Source: Oricola indica
GTDB lineage: Bacteria; Pseudomonadota; Alphaproteobacteria; Rhizobiales; Rhizobiaceae
Assembly: GCF_019966595.1 (NCBI RefSeq)
Contig: NZ_JAINFJ010000006.1
Coordinates: forward strand, 1-62,500
Direction of reading: 5' to 3'
Length of the DNA: 62,500 nt
The notes under the pieces were generated by a model. That model had not been told where the DNA came from and searched no databases. It saw nothing but the letters and a program-made list of their open reading frames with translations. Of the stretch, positions 28,371 through 40,084 are shown one piece after another (within the stretch, counting starts at the first letter, position 1; every line of letters begins with the position of its first letter). The position numbers were made by a program, and so were the translations under genes.

Positions 28371-28631
28371 TCAGCTGGCCAGAAGGGCGTCGAGCTTGCC
28401 GGCGCGATCGAGCGCGTGAAGCTCGTCGCATCCGCCGACATGAACGTCGCCGATGAAGATTTGCGGGAAGGTGGTGCCGCCATGCGAGCGCTGGATCATT
28501 TCGCGCTTGAGGTCCGGCTTGAAGGTTGCGTCGTGCTCGACATAGGACGCGCCCTTCTTCTCGAGCAGGCGCTTCGCCGCCGAACAGAAGCCGCAGAACT
28601 GGCGTGTGTATATGGTCACGGGGGCCATCAA
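28371..28631 (-). CDS. grxC: Glutaredoxin 3 (GrxC)
   Basis: Glutathione-dependent disulfide reductase, 86 residues. The active site is CGFC (YTRQFCGFCSAAKRLL) in place of the more usual CPYC; the cis-Pro lies in TTFPQIFIGDVHVGG and the GG-C-D-E glutathione-binding end follows. It is first in the operon with the nitrilase and DUF1178 genes. Confidence 0.95.
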   Translation of the reverse strand: MMAPVTIYTRQFCGFCSAAKRLLEKKGASYVEHDATFKPDLKREMIQRSHGGTTFPQIFIGDVHVGGCDELHALDRAGKLDALLAS

Positions 28632-28711
28632 TTTTTCCTTTCAGATGCCGCTATATATGATCGCTGTCGCATCCTGAAAAGATAGGCTCGCCATATGGAC
28701 GTCGCGGTCGG

Positions 28712-29455
28712 TCAGTCGCTGAAATGCGGAACGACGCGCGAAAAGCACAACACATCGACGTTGTCGGCACCCGCGCGCAGCAGGGCCTTGGTCGCCGCGG
28801 AAATCGTCGCGCCGGTCGTGTAGACGTCGTCGACGAGGAGCACGTTGCGGCCGGCCAGCGCGATCTCGCGGCCGGCCGGGACGCGGAAAGCGCCACGGAC
28901 ATTGTCGCGGCGCTGGGTCGCGGTCAGGCCAACCTGCTGGCGGGTCGGCTTGACCCGCGCCAGAGCACCCGGCTCGAAGGCGCGGCCGGTTTCCGCGGCA
29001 ATCGCGCGGGCGAGTTCGGCGGACTGGTTGTAGCGGCGGGCGAGGAACCTGCGTGAATGGAGCGGGACGGGCACGATCACGTCGCATTCTTCGATCAACG
29101 CGCTTCCGGCGCGGATCATCCAGCGCGCCATCCATGGCGCCAGCTCGGTGCGGTCGCCATATTTGAGGCGCTGCACGAGTTGGCGGGCAATGCCGGTGTG
29201 GAGGACGGCGGCGCGGGCACGCCGGTAGTCCGGCGGATCGGCGAGGGCTTCGGCGCTGACCATCCGGTCGCCGAACTCATGCTGGAAGGGCACCCCGGTG
29301 ACATCGCATAATGGTTCGGCGATAAAATGCAGCCTGTTCCAGCACTCCGGGCACAGCGTGCCGCGATCGGCGACATGCGTGCGGCATGCGAGGCAGGTGT
29401 CGGGAAACAGCACCGATGCCGCGGCGCGGCTTGCCTTTTGCGCCAGGTTTTGCAT
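28712..29455 (-). CDS. ComF-family phosphoribosyltransferase-like protein
   Basis: ComF homologue of 247 residues, linked in other bacteria to DNA uptake and use of imported DNA. An N-terminal zinc-finger-like pattern (CLACRTH...CPECW, about residues 21-40) precedes the type I PRT domain with the PRPP loop VLLVDDVYTTGATI and the helix RRYNQSAELARAIA. The ATG at 29455 begins the conserved MQNLAQKASRAA segment. It is divergent from the methyltransferase gene, with about 50 bp between starts. Confidence 0.92.
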   Translation of the reverse strand: MQNLAQKASRAAASVLFPDTCLACRTHVADRGTLCPECWNRLHFIAEPLCDVTGVPFQHEFGDRMVSAEALADPPDYRRARAAVLHTGIARQLVQRLKYGDRTELAPWMARWMIRAGSALIEECDVIVPVPLHSRRFLARRYNQSAELARAIAAETGRAFEPGALARVKPTRQQVGLTATQRRDNVRGAFRVPAGREIALAGRNVLLVDDVYTTGATISAATKALLRAGADNVDVLCFSRVVPHFSD

Positions 29456-29507
29456 GTGAGGAACCGGATAGCTGGCTGCGGATGCGAGCACTGTTACAGA
29501 AGAGACC

Positions 29508-30359
29508 ATGGCCGTCAAAACCATCATCGATCTCGGGCAGGTGCGGGCCAATCGGCGTCGCGCTGCGAGGCTGGGCGTCAGTGGCGCGGATTTCCTGTAC
29601 CGGTCGGTCGCCGAGGATCTGGATCTGAGGCTGTCGGCGGTGACGCGCAATTTCGAACGGGGGATCCTGTTCGTTCCCGACGGCGCGCCGCAACTGCAGT
29701 TCGAACGCGACGGTATCCTCGAACGGCATGCCGGACATGCGGACGACACCGAGGCGCTGGACCTGCCCGAGGGGGCTTACGACCTCGCGGTCAGTCTTCT
29801 CACATTGCACGAGAGCAACGACACGCCGGGTCTGCTTGCGCAGATCCGCCGCGCCCTGAAACCGGACGGGCTGTTTCTCGCCTGCGTGCCTTCGGGCGGA
29901 ACGCTCGGCGAATTGCGCGACAGCCTCCTGGCGGCGGAATCCGAGCTGACGGGGGCGGCGAATGCCCGGGTGTTGCCGTTCATGGATGTGCGCGATGCTG
30001 GTGGCCTGTTGCAGCGGGCGGGCTTTGCCCTGCCGGTTACCGACACCGAGACGCTGACGGTCCGCTACGACACGATGTTCAACCTGATGCTCGATCTGCG
30101 CGCCATGGGGGCGACCAACACGCTCGCCCCGCGCAGCCGGGCCATGGCGACCCGCGCTTTGTTCCAAACGGCCGCCGAGCACTATGCCCGCAATCATGCC
30201 GATTCGGACGGACGCATTCGCGCGAGTTTCAATTTTGTCTGGATGTCCGGCTGGGTGCCGCATGAGTCGCAGCAAAAGCCGCTGAAACCGGGAAGCGCGA
30301 CGAATCGCCTTTCGGATTTTCTCGGCGACCGGTCAGGCGGAACGGAAGGGCAGGGCTGA
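29508..30359 (+). CDS. NDUFAF5-like methyltransferase-fold protein
   Basis: Rossmann-fold protein of 283 residues related to mitochondrial NDUFAF5, which hydroxylates an Arg in a complex I subunit, and to BioC. Support: DLGQVRANRRRAARLG and ADFLYRSVAEDLDLRL at the N-terminus, LPEGAYDLAVSLLTLHESND, then LKPDGLFLACVPSGGTLGELR. The usual motif I Gly cluster is degenerate, which is typical of this subfamily. A role in complex I assembly is inferred from the family. Confidence 0.85.
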   Translation: MAVKTIIDLGQVRANRRRAARLGVSGADFLYRSVAEDLDLRLSAVTRNFERGILFVPDGAPQLQFERDGILERHAGHADDTEALDLPEGAYDLAVSLLTLHESNDTPGLLAQIRRALKPDGLFLACVPSGGTLGELRDSLLAAESELTGAANARVLPFMDVRDAGGLLQRAGFALPVTDTETLTVRYDTMFNLMLDLRAMGATNTLAPRSRAMATRALFQTAAEHYARNHADSDGRIRASFNFVWMSGWVPHESQQKPLKPGSATNRLSDFLGDRSGGTEGQG

Positions 30360-30388
30360 GGATCGATGCACGCGAACCGCGCGGCCGA

Positions 30389-30712
30389 TCAGCAATCTCC
30401 GGTGCGCACACCGTTCGAGTGAATGATGCACATGGAGCCGGGCGAGGTCTGAAGGACGCTGCGGCGGACCGTGTATTGATGCGAGCCGTTTGCGCGGACC
30501 GTGCCGGTGGTGGTGCGGTCGAGCGCGCCATAGGACGCCGACGCGGACAGTGTCGAGCCGTTGGAGCGATCGAGAATCGGTGTCAGGAAGAGGGCGATCG
30601 CGATCGCGAAGGAACCGAAGAGCAGGGTGATTCGAAGCATGCCTTGACCCGCTTCGGATATCGCGGATGCGTTTTGGGGCCGGATTTCGGCCCAATCACG
30701 GTCTTCTTGCAT
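30389..30712 (-). CDS. Small single-span membrane protein, unknown function
   Basis: A 107-residue product with a polar N-terminus, one membrane span (about residues 25-46, MLRITLLFGSFAIAIALFL) and a Ser/Thr-rich exported tail ending in CIIHSNGVRTGDC with two Cys that could form a disulfide. I recall similar short proteins in Hyphomicrobiales but no function. It converges on the NDUFAF5-like gene (29-bp gap). Confidence 0.65.
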   Translation of the reverse strand: MQEDRDWAEIRPQNASAISEAGQGMLRITLLFGSFAIAIALFLTPILDRSNGSTLSASASYGALDRTTTGTVRANGSHQYTVRRSVLQTSPGSMCIIHSNGVRTGDC

Positions 30713-30802
30713 GTTTTCGTACCCCTCTTACAGACGAGACAAACCCAGGCGCCGGATCAAGTAAACACCGGTGCGTTCAACACAAATCGCACACTGTAAT
30801 AA

Positions 30803-30824
30803 ACGTTTGATTAACAACGTTTGT
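30803..30824. repeat. Double AACGTTTG box in a promoter region
   Basis: AACGTTTG occurs at 30803-30810 and 30817-30824, in direct orientation 14 bp apart; the second lies in AACAACGTTTGTT with 5-bp inverted arms. It is about 90-110 bp upstream of the small membrane protein and 20 bp past the mutT stop. A regulator site is possible, unidentified. Confidence 0.35.
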
Positions 30825-30844
30825 TAGCGATTGAAAGGGGGGCT

Positions 30845-31261
30845 CTACAAGAGGTCCTGGAGGATGGGGACAAGCGGCAGATCCGCCGGCGGCATCGGGT
30901 AGTCGCGCAGCGCCGATGACCGAACCCATTTCAGTTGCTGGCCCTCCCGCGGCATCGGAATGCCCTGGTATTTGCGGCAGACATAGAGCGGCATCAGCAG
31001 GTGGAAATCCGGATAGGCGTGGCTGGCGAATGTCAGCGGCGCGAGGCAGGGCGGCTCGGTTTCGATGCCGAGTTCCTCGTGCAACTCGCGAACGAGGGTC
31101 TGTTCGGGCGTCTCTCCCGCCTCGACCTTTCCGCCGGGAAACTCCCAGAGGCCGGCCATGGATTTGCCCTCGGGCCGTTGCGAGAGCAGCACCCGATTGT
31201 CGGTATCGAGAAGCGCGCAGGCGGCGACGAGGAGGATGGAACTGGGCGCGGGTTGCGTCAC
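30845..31261 (-). CDS. mutT: 8-oxo-dGTP diphosphatase MutT
   Basis: Nudix hydrolase (138 aa) that removes mutagenic 8-oxo-dGTP from the nucleotide pool. The Nudix box starts GGKVEAGETPEQTLVRELHE and continues ELGIE, preceded by SMAGLWEFP, the MutT hallmark. It follows the GNAT gene by 4 bp on the same strand, after argJ. Confidence 0.95.
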   Translation of the reverse strand: MTQPAPSSILLVAACALLDTDNRVLLSQRPEGKSMAGLWEFPGGKVEAGETPEQTLVRELHEELGIETEPPCLAPLTFASHAYPDFHLLMPLYVCRKYQGIPMPREGQQLKWVRSSALRDYPMPPADLPLVPILQDLL

Positions 31262-31265
31262 GGGT

Positions 31266-32018
31266 TCAGTCGCCTTTCTGGCGATAGCTGTAGGTGTAGA
31301 CCTTCTCGAAGCCGAGGCGCGAATAGAGGCTGACCGCCGATTTGTTGGCGGTCATGACCTGCAGCCAGGCGCGTTGCGCGCCCTGTGCGCTCGCCCAGCG
31401 CAACGCGGCGCGCACGATGGAGCGGGCATAGCCCTTGCCTTGCTGATCGGGGCGGACGGCGACGTCGAACAGGCCTGCGAGATCGTTGTCGTGGACGCAA
31501 AGCGCCGATGCGACCGGCCCGGTCTGGTCCTCGAGCACGAACATGCCGTTGGGCGGGCGGATCGATTCCACGACCTCGGTCAGACCGGCCTTGCGCTCCG
31601 GATTCTCGTCGCGGATGCTGATTGATGCATCGACATAGCGTCCGACATCCTGAAGCGGGATCTGGTCGAAGCCGCTGTCGAGATCGATGTCCTTCAAGCG
31701 CGCGATCATCACCGCGGTTTCGTCGAACCGTCGCCAGCCATCCGCATCGAAATGGGCGTTGAGCTGGAGCGGGGCGAGCGGCGACAGGCGGAAGACCAGC
31801 GGACGGCCATAGGCCGCGAAACGCCGCGCGGAGCGCGCGATTCGCTGGTCGATGTCACGATAATCGGACGGGTCGAGCGGATTGACCGAGTTCAGCCGCT
31901 TGGAGGGATGGCCGGCGGTCAGCCGCACCGCCCAGCTTCCGTCGTAATGGACGGACGCGGCCGGCCACGCACGGAAACCGACAGCCTCGAGGCGGCGAAC
32001 GAGTGCGAGACCCGACAC
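31266..32018 (-). CDS. GNAT-family acetyltransferase (argJ-associated)
   Basis: Cytoplasmic acyltransferase of 250 residues. The GNAT core is C-terminal (about 165-250): LFDVAVRPDQQGKGYARSIV with the acetyl-CoA loop, then ANKSAVSLYSRLGFEKVYTY. The N-terminal half is a second degenerate GNAT-like domain. The GTG at 32018 is chosen because AGGAG is correctly spaced and it lies just after the argJ stop; an ATG at 32054 would overlap argJ and has a poor site. Placement between argJ and mutT is conserved, but the substrate is unknown. Confidence 0.85.
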   Translation of the reverse strand: MSGLALVRRLEAVGFRAWPAASVHYDGSWAVRLTAGHPSKRLNSVNPLDPSDYRDIDQRIARSARRFAAYGRPLVFRLSPLAPLQLNAHFDADGWRRFDETAVMIARLKDIDLDSGFDQIPLQDVGRYVDASISIRDENPERKAGLTEVVESIRPPNGMFVLEDQTGPVASALCVHDNDLAGLFDVAVRPDQQGKGYARSIVRAALRWASAQGAQRAWLQVMTANKSAVSLYSRLGFEKVYTYSYRQKGD

Positions 32019-32022
32019 CGCG

Positions 32023-33267
32023 TCAGCTCCTGTAGTCGCCGTTGATGGCGACATATTCCTTGGTGAGATTGCAGGTCCAGGCCGTGAAGCGGCCTTCGCC
32101 GAGACCGATATCGGCGCGAATGACGATCTCGTCGTTCTTCATGTAGGCGCTCGTCTGGTCCTCGGAGTAGGATTCCGACCGTTCGCCCTCACTGGCGACG
32201 AGAATGTCGCCGAACCAGATGGCGAGCCGGTCGCGGTCCGCCGGTTCGCCAGCCTTGCCGACGGCCATGACGACACGTCCCCAGTTGGCGTCCTCGCCGG
32301 TCACCGCCGTCTTCACCAGCGGGGAGTTCGCGATCGACATGGCGATGCGCTTTGCGGATGTGTCGGAGGTGGCGCCGGTCACTTCGACGCGGATCAGCTT
32401 GGTTGCGCCTTCGCCGTCCTTGGCGATCATCAGGGCGAGTTCATGCAGGCATTCGCCGAACGCTTCGTCGAAGGCCGCGAGGCGCGGGTCGGCGGCGTCA
32501 TCGATGGCCGGCGCGCCGCGCCCGGCGGCCGCGCCGGTCGCAAAGGCGAGCAGCGTATCGGATGTCGAGGTGTCGCTGTCGACCGTGACGGCGTTGAAGG
32601 TGAGCGCGGTGTGGCGCGCGAGAAGCGCCTGCAGGACGGGCGCCGAAACCGGCGCGTCGGTCGCGACATAGGAGAGCATGGTCGCCATGTCGGGCGCGAT
32701 CATCCCTGCGCCCTTGGCGATGCCGTTGATCGTCACGTCGACGCCGTCGAGCGAAACGGTGCGCGTCACCATTTTCGGGAACGTGTCGGTCGTCATGATC
32801 GCGTGGGCCGCGTCGGACCAGCGGTCGCCGGCCGCCTCGGCGACCATGCCGTCGAGATGGCGCTCGAAATGGGAGGGATCGAGCGGTTCGCCGATCACGC
32901 CCGTGGACGAAAGGAAGACTGCTGTCTCGTCGCAGCGCGCGGCATGTGCGGCGGCGCGCGCGGCGACGGATGTGGTGTGGCGTCCCTTCTTTCCCGTGAA
33001 GGCGTTGGCGTTGCCAGCATTGACGACCAGAATGCGCGCCTTGCCGCCGGGAAGGTGCTCGCGGCACAGTTCTACCGGCGCGGACGGGCATTTCGAGGTC
33101 GTGAACACCCCGGCGACGGCGGTGTTCTCGTCGAGCACCATCGCCATCAGGTCGACGCGGTCGCGATATTTGATGCCCGCTTTCGCGGTCGCGATGCGCA
33201 CGCCGTCGATCGCCGGCATTTCGGGTTGGGTTTTCGGGGCGAGCGGCGAAATGCTGACGCTGTGCAT
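32023..33267 (-). CDS. argJ: Bifunctional glutamate N-acetyltransferase ArgJ
   Basis: Recycles the acetyl group in arginine synthesis: transfers acetyl from N-acetylornithine to glutamate and, in bifunctional forms, uses acetyl-CoA. It is full length at 414 residues. The self-cleavage site is in [17 protein letters not shown], giving alpha and beta chains between Ala and Thr. The oxyanion-hole region lies in [11 protein letters not shown]. It sits downstream of the parvulin gene, which is divergent from secA, a typical order in this group. Confidence 0.95.
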   Translation of the reverse strand: MHSVSISPLAPKTQPEMPAIDGVRIATAKAGIKYRDRVDLMAMVLDENTAVAGVFTTSKCPSAPVELCREHLPGGKARILVVNAGNANAFTGKKGRHTTSVAARAAAHAARCDETAVFLSSTGVIGEPLDPSHFERHLDGMVAEAAGDRWSDAAHAIMTTDTFPKMVTRTVSLDGVDVTINGIAKGAGMIAPDMATMLSYVATDAPVSAPVLQALLARHTALTFNAVTVDSDTSTSDTLLAFATGAAAGRGAPAIDDAADPRLAAFDEAFGECLHELALMIAKDGEGATKLIRVEVTGATSDTSAKRIAMSIANSPLVKTAVTGEDANWGRVVMAVGKAGEPADRDRLAIWFGDILVASEGERSESYSEDQTSAYMKNDEIVIRADIGLGEGRFTAWTCNLTKEYVAINGDYRS

Positions 33268-33287
33268 GTCTGTGCCTGGAGTAGGTT

Positions 33288-34178
33288 CTACTGCGCTGCC
33301 GTGGCCTGGTCGTAGGCCGCCTTGAGCGTCGGATCGGTGATCTCGACATCGGCCTGACCGCGCAATTCGGTCAAAAGTTCGAAATAGCGTTCGCGCACCA
33401 GCACCGAGCGAATCTGGCCTTCAACCTGCGCGAAGGCCGGGGGCTGTGCGGCGCGCTTGTCCTCGACCTTGATGACATGCCATCCGAACTGGGTCTGAAC
33501 CGGCTCTTCCGTGTATTCGCCGACTTCGAGGGCGAAGGCCGCCTCCTCGAATTCGGGTACCATGGAACCGCGTGCGAAATAGCCGAGATCGCCGCCATTG
33601 GGGCCGGACGGTCCGGTGGATTTTTCCTTGGCGAGGGTGTCGAAATCGGCGCCGTTGTCGAGCTCGGCGATGACGGCTTTCGCTTCCTCTTCGCTCGCCA
33701 GCAGGATGTGACGGGCCCGCACCTCGTTTTCCGGCGAGGTGGCGGCGATCTCCTTGTCGTAGCGCGCGCGCACGTCCTCGTCAGTGATCTTGTCCAGGAC
33801 CTCGGTGCGGAAATAGGCATTATGAAGGGCGCGCTGGCGCATGAATTCCAGGCGGCTGCGGAAATCCTCTGTCTCGTCGAGGCCGGCTTCCTCGGCCTTT
33901 TCCGCCAGAGCGCGGATGTCGATCAGCGCTGTGAGAGCGGCTGCGTCGCGGCCCTCGGGCGGCACCTGTCCGAGCTGGTCCTGCAGGTCCGTCAGGGTCA
34001 GGTCGAGATCCTGCCGCGTGATCGGTTTGCCGTCCATGGTCCCGACGATTTCGCTTGTTTCCTGAGCGGAAACGAAGCCCGTAGCGCCGGCGGAAACGGA
34101 CAATGCCAACACGAGACTGGCAAGTGTGCGGCCGATGCGCGAAGGCAGGACATGGCTGGTCGAACGGGAAAAGGGCAT
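33288..34178 (-). CDS. Periplasmic peptidyl-prolyl isomerase (parvulin type)
   Basis: Periplasmic folding factor of 296 residues, SurA/PrsA-like. A signal peptide (about 1-38, cleaved near VSAQ) is followed by an N-terminal helical chaperone part and one PpiC rotamase domain (about 145-240) with [42 protein letters not shown] and [12 protein letters not shown]. The secA gene is divergent; argJ follows 20 bp downstream on the same strand. Confidence 0.92.
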   Translation of the reverse strand: MPFSRSTSHVLPSRIGRTLASLVLALSVSAGATGFVSAQETSEIVGTMDGKPITRQDLDLTLTDLQDQLGQVPPEGRDAAALTALIDIRALAEKAEEAGLDETEDFRSRLEFMRQRALHNAYFRTEVLDKITDEDVRARYDKEIAATSPENEVRARHILLASEEEAKAVIAELDNGADFDTLAKEKSTGPSGPNGGDLGYFARGSMVPEFEEAAFALEVGEYTEEPVQTQFGWHVIKVEDKRAAQPPAFAQVEGQIRSVLVRERYFELLTELRGQADVEITDPTLKAAYDQATAAQ

Positions 34179-34423
34179 TGATTACTCGCTTCGTTGCGGA
34201 AAACTGTTTCACATCGATGTGACCGGAACGCGCTGCAAATCGCCGGCTTTCGCGGTCCGCCGCAGCGTTGACATCACTATTGGCCCCTCTTATCTGTCCT
34301 TGGCTATCGCGTCCACTCCGAATAGCCGGGTCTCCGGGCAAAACCGCTCCGGAAGAAGGACGCAAACACACAGATTTCCGGCCGCCATCCTGTGCGGTCA
34401 ATCCATGGGAAAGGACCATTTAC

Positions 34424-37291
<2,868 letters not shown>

Positions 37292-37385
37292 GAGGGTCCC
37301 GATTTTTTCGTTACGAGAACAGGCGAACGCTTTCTTAAGCGGATTGGTCTAATTCGGGCGCAAGATTTCGCAGCAAACGGAATGC

Positions 37386-38801
37386 GTGATTTTGCGGTTT
37401 TCGGCAGTAGAGACAAGCGAGCAATTTCTGTCGGCCCCGTTGTTCCAACGGGTGGCGCCGTTTGCGCGCCAGCTCGACCGGATCCGGAGCGGTTCTGACG
37501 AAACCGCGATCGCGCAGCGCATGTCGCTGATCGCATTCGCGATCCGCATCGCGAGCGCCGGTATTGCCTTCCTGTCCCAGGTCGTGCTCGCACGCTGGAC
37601 CGGCACTTTCGAGTACGGCATCTATGTCTTCGTCTGGACGGCGATCATCATCCTCGGCAACCTGTCCTGCTTCGGCTTCCAGACGGCGGTGATCCGTTTC
37701 CTGCCGCAATACCGGCGGGAGGGCGATCTCGAACGGTTGCGCGGCATCCTGCTGACCAGCCGGATCTTCGTTCTCCTGTCCGCTTCGATTATTGCCGCCG
37801 CCGGCATCGCGATCGTCTGGATGCTGTCGGGCACGATCGAATCCTATTATGTCCTGCCGTTCGTGCTCGCTTTCACCTGCCTGCCGATGATCGCTCTCGG
37901 GGACGTTCTCGACGGAACGGCGCGCGCCAATTCATGGCCGGTTCGCGCGCTGACGCCGACCTATATCCTGCGGCCTTTTCTGGTCCTCGCCTATATGGCG
38001 ATCGCGCATGGGTTCGGCTTTACCGCGACGGCGGTAACCGCGGTCATCGCCGCCGTTCTCGCGACCTATACGACGACGCTCCTGCAGTTCTTCGTCATCA
38101 CGCGCCATCTCGACGCCGCCTATCCGTCGGGCGACCGGACGGTGGAATTCGGATTGTGGATGACGGTCGCCTTTCCGATCTTCCTCGTCGAGGGGTTCTT
38201 CTTCCTTCTGACCAATGCGGACGTGCTGATGGTCGGCATGCTGATGCCGCCTGAGGATGTCGCGGTCTATTTCGCGACTGTGAAGACGCTCGCGCTGGTG
38301 CATTTCGTGTTCTTCGCGGTGAAGGCTGGTGTCGCGCAGCAATTCGCGGCGCGCACATCGGTGGAAGACCGTCAGTCGCTGCGCAGCTTCGCCCGCCGGA
38401 CCGTCGGCTGGACATTCTGGCCGTCGCTGCTGATGGGCCTGGTCGTTCTGCTTCTCGGCCGGTTCCTGCTTTCGCTTTTCGGCGCGGAGTTCACGCAGGG
38501 CTATACGCTGCTTTTCGTGCTGGTCGCGGGCGTGGTCCTGCGGGCGAGCATCGGCCCGGCGGAGAGCCTGCTCAACATGACCGGAAACCAGAATATCTGC
38601 GCGGCGATCTTCGCGGCGGTGCTGGTGATCAATATCACGGCGAACCTGATCCTCATCCCGGTGTACGGCCTGATGGGCGCGGCGATGGGCGCCGCCGGTG
38701 CGACGGCCGTCGAGGTCCTGCTGCTTTTGACCATGACCTATCGGCGTATCGGGGTCGTCATGTTCGTTCTGGCGCCGAAAGTCGCGGAGCCCGCCACATG
38801 A
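37386..38801 (+). CDS. Polysaccharide flippase (MATE/PST-like, Wzx type)
   Basis: Inner-membrane lipid-linked sugar flippase of about 471 residues. A soluble N-terminal segment of about 50 residues precedes a dozen or more helices, beginning MSLIAFAIRIASAGIAFLSQVVLARWTG (near residue 46), with FEYGIYVFVW and LPQYRREGDLERLRG as in the polysaccharide biosynthesis family. The start is a GTG at 37386 with no strong ribosome site, so the first residues are uncertain. It overlaps the following acyltransferase gene by 4 bp, suggesting export and modification of one surface polysaccharide or lipid. Confidence 0.85.
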   Translation: MILRFSAVETSEQFLSAPLFQRVAPFARQLDRIRSGSDETAIAQRMSLIAFAIRIASAGIAFLSQVVLARWTGTFEYGIYVFVWTAIIILGNLSCFGFQTAVIRFLPQYRREGDLERLRGILLTSRIFVLLSASIIAAAGIAIVWMLSGTIESYYVLPFVLAFTCLPMIALGDVLDGTARANSWPVRALTPTYILRPFLVLAYMAIAHGFGFTATAVTAVIAAVLATYTTTLLQFFVITRHLDAAYPSGDRTVEFGLWMTVAFPIFLVEGFFFLLTNADVLMVGMLMPPEDVAVYFATVKTLALVHFVFFAVKAGVAQQFAARTSVEDRQSLRSFARRTVGWTFWPSLLMGLVVLLLGRFLLSLFGAEFTQGYTLLFVLVAGVVLRASIGPAESLLNMTGNQNICAAIFAAVLVINITANLILIPVYGLMGAAMGAAGATAVEVLLLLTMTYRRIGVVMFVLAPKVAEPAT

Positions 38802-40081
38802 CGCAACCGCAGCCCCTGATCGACAAGAATGTCCCGCTTGCCGGGTCCTTCATGCTCTCCGGCATCGTCGGCGACCTGCCGCGCGAAATTCGCCCGGAAG
38901 TGAGCAGGCTGACCAATGGCGACCGGCGTTTCGTGGTCTACCCGGCCGATAGCGGGTTCGAAATCCTCGACGACATCGACCGCGTGACCGACTACGCGCT
39001 CGAACCCAACATCTTCTTCACGCCGCGTTTCCTCGTGCCGGCCATGCCCCGCCTCGACGATCGGCAGGTCCGGCTGATGATGCTGCAGGACGGACCGCCG
39101 GACGCGGCCGAGACCCGGTTCCTGATGCCGTTCTCGGTGGAAAAATCCGGCTTCGCGGTCGGGCCCGACGTCATACGGGCATGGTCGAACCCCTATGGAC
39201 CCTACGGCATCCCGATCGTCGAACGGCGCGAGGCATCGCGTATCTTCGACGACCTGCTTTCCATGCTCGGCGATCAGAATATGGGCTTGCCGAAAATTCT
39301 CGTGCTTCCCGACATCATGATGGACAGCGTATCGATCATGACGCTGCGCGGTGTCGCGATCGGGCGCGGCCTGCCGGTGATGACCACGAGTTCGGTTCAG
39401 CGGCCTTTTCTGAAAAGCGAAAAGGACAGCGTCGATTATATCACCGACAACATCCGCTCGCACAGCCGCCGAAACTTCGGCCGTCTCCGCCGGCAACTGG
39501 AGGCGATGGGCGACTTCAGCTACGAGGTGGCGCGCAGTCCCTCGGAGGTTCGCTTCGCCATGGAGGAGTTCCTCCTGCTGGAAAACGCGGGCTGGAAGGG
39601 ACGGCAGAGGACATCGCTTGCCGCGGATCGCTATCGGGCGGCGTTTGCCCGCGAGGCGATCAACAATCTCGCCGAGCGCGACCTGTGCCGTATCCATTCC
39701 TTCAAGCTGGACGGACAGGTGATCGCGTCGCTGATCGTGTTCGTCCAGTCGGGCCATGCCTGGACGTGGAAAACGACCTATGACGAAACCTATTCGTCCT
39801 ATTCGCCCGGCGCGCTGCTGATCCTCCAGGTCACGGAATCGCATCTCGACGACCCGAACATCCAGCTCACCGACAGTTGCGCCGTCGAGGATCATCCTGT
39901 GATGGCGCGGCTGTGGTCCGAGCGGCGTGAATTCGCCACGATGGTGATCGGCCTTCGGCCCAATCTGGATCGGGAGACACGGCAGGTGACGTCGCAGATC
40001 GAGCTCTACCGCAACACGCGCAACGCCGCGAAGACAATGCGCGACCGGCTGCGGCACCTTGTGCGCAGCCCCCAGCGCTGA
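38798..40081 (+). CDS. CelD/BcsL-like GNAT acyltransferase
   Basis: Cytoplasmic protein of 427 residues with a C-terminal BioF2-like GNAT fold of the kind found in cellulose and other exopolysaccharide clusters. Support: SHSRRNFGRLRRQLEAMGDF, then FAMEEFLLLENAGWKGRQRTSL, RIHSFKLDGQVIASLIVF and TYDETYSSYSPGALLILQV. The acyl donor and acceptor are unknown. The ATG overlaps the flippase stop (ATGA), so the two are coupled. It converges on the acyl-CoA synthetase gene with 3 bp between stops. Confidence 0.82.
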   Translation: MTQPQPLIDKNVPLAGSFMLSGIVGDLPREIRPEVSRLTNGDRRFVVYPADSGFEILDDIDRVTDYALEPNIFFTPRFLVPAMPRLDDRQVRLMMLQDGPPDAAETRFLMPFSVEKSGFAVGPDVIRAWSNPYGPYGIPIVERREASRIFDDLLSMLGDQNMGLPKILVLPDIMMDSVSIMTLRGVAIGRGLPVMTTSSVQRPFLKSEKDSVDYITDNIRSHSRRNFGRLRRQLEAMGDFSYEVARSPSEVRFAMEEFLLLENAGWKGRQRTSLAADRYRAAFAREAINNLAERDLCRIHSFKLDGQVIASLIVFVQSGHAWTWKTTYDETYSSYSPGALLILQVTESHLDDPNIQLTDSCAVEDHPVMARLWSERREFATMVIGLRPNLDRETRQVTSQIELYRNTRNAAKTMRDRLRHLVRSPQR

Positions 40082-40084
40082 CAG

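Noticed and set aside
30811-30828. A possible CtrA box (TTAACAACGTTTGTTAG)
   Set aside because: The second half is not TTAA at the required seven-base spacing.
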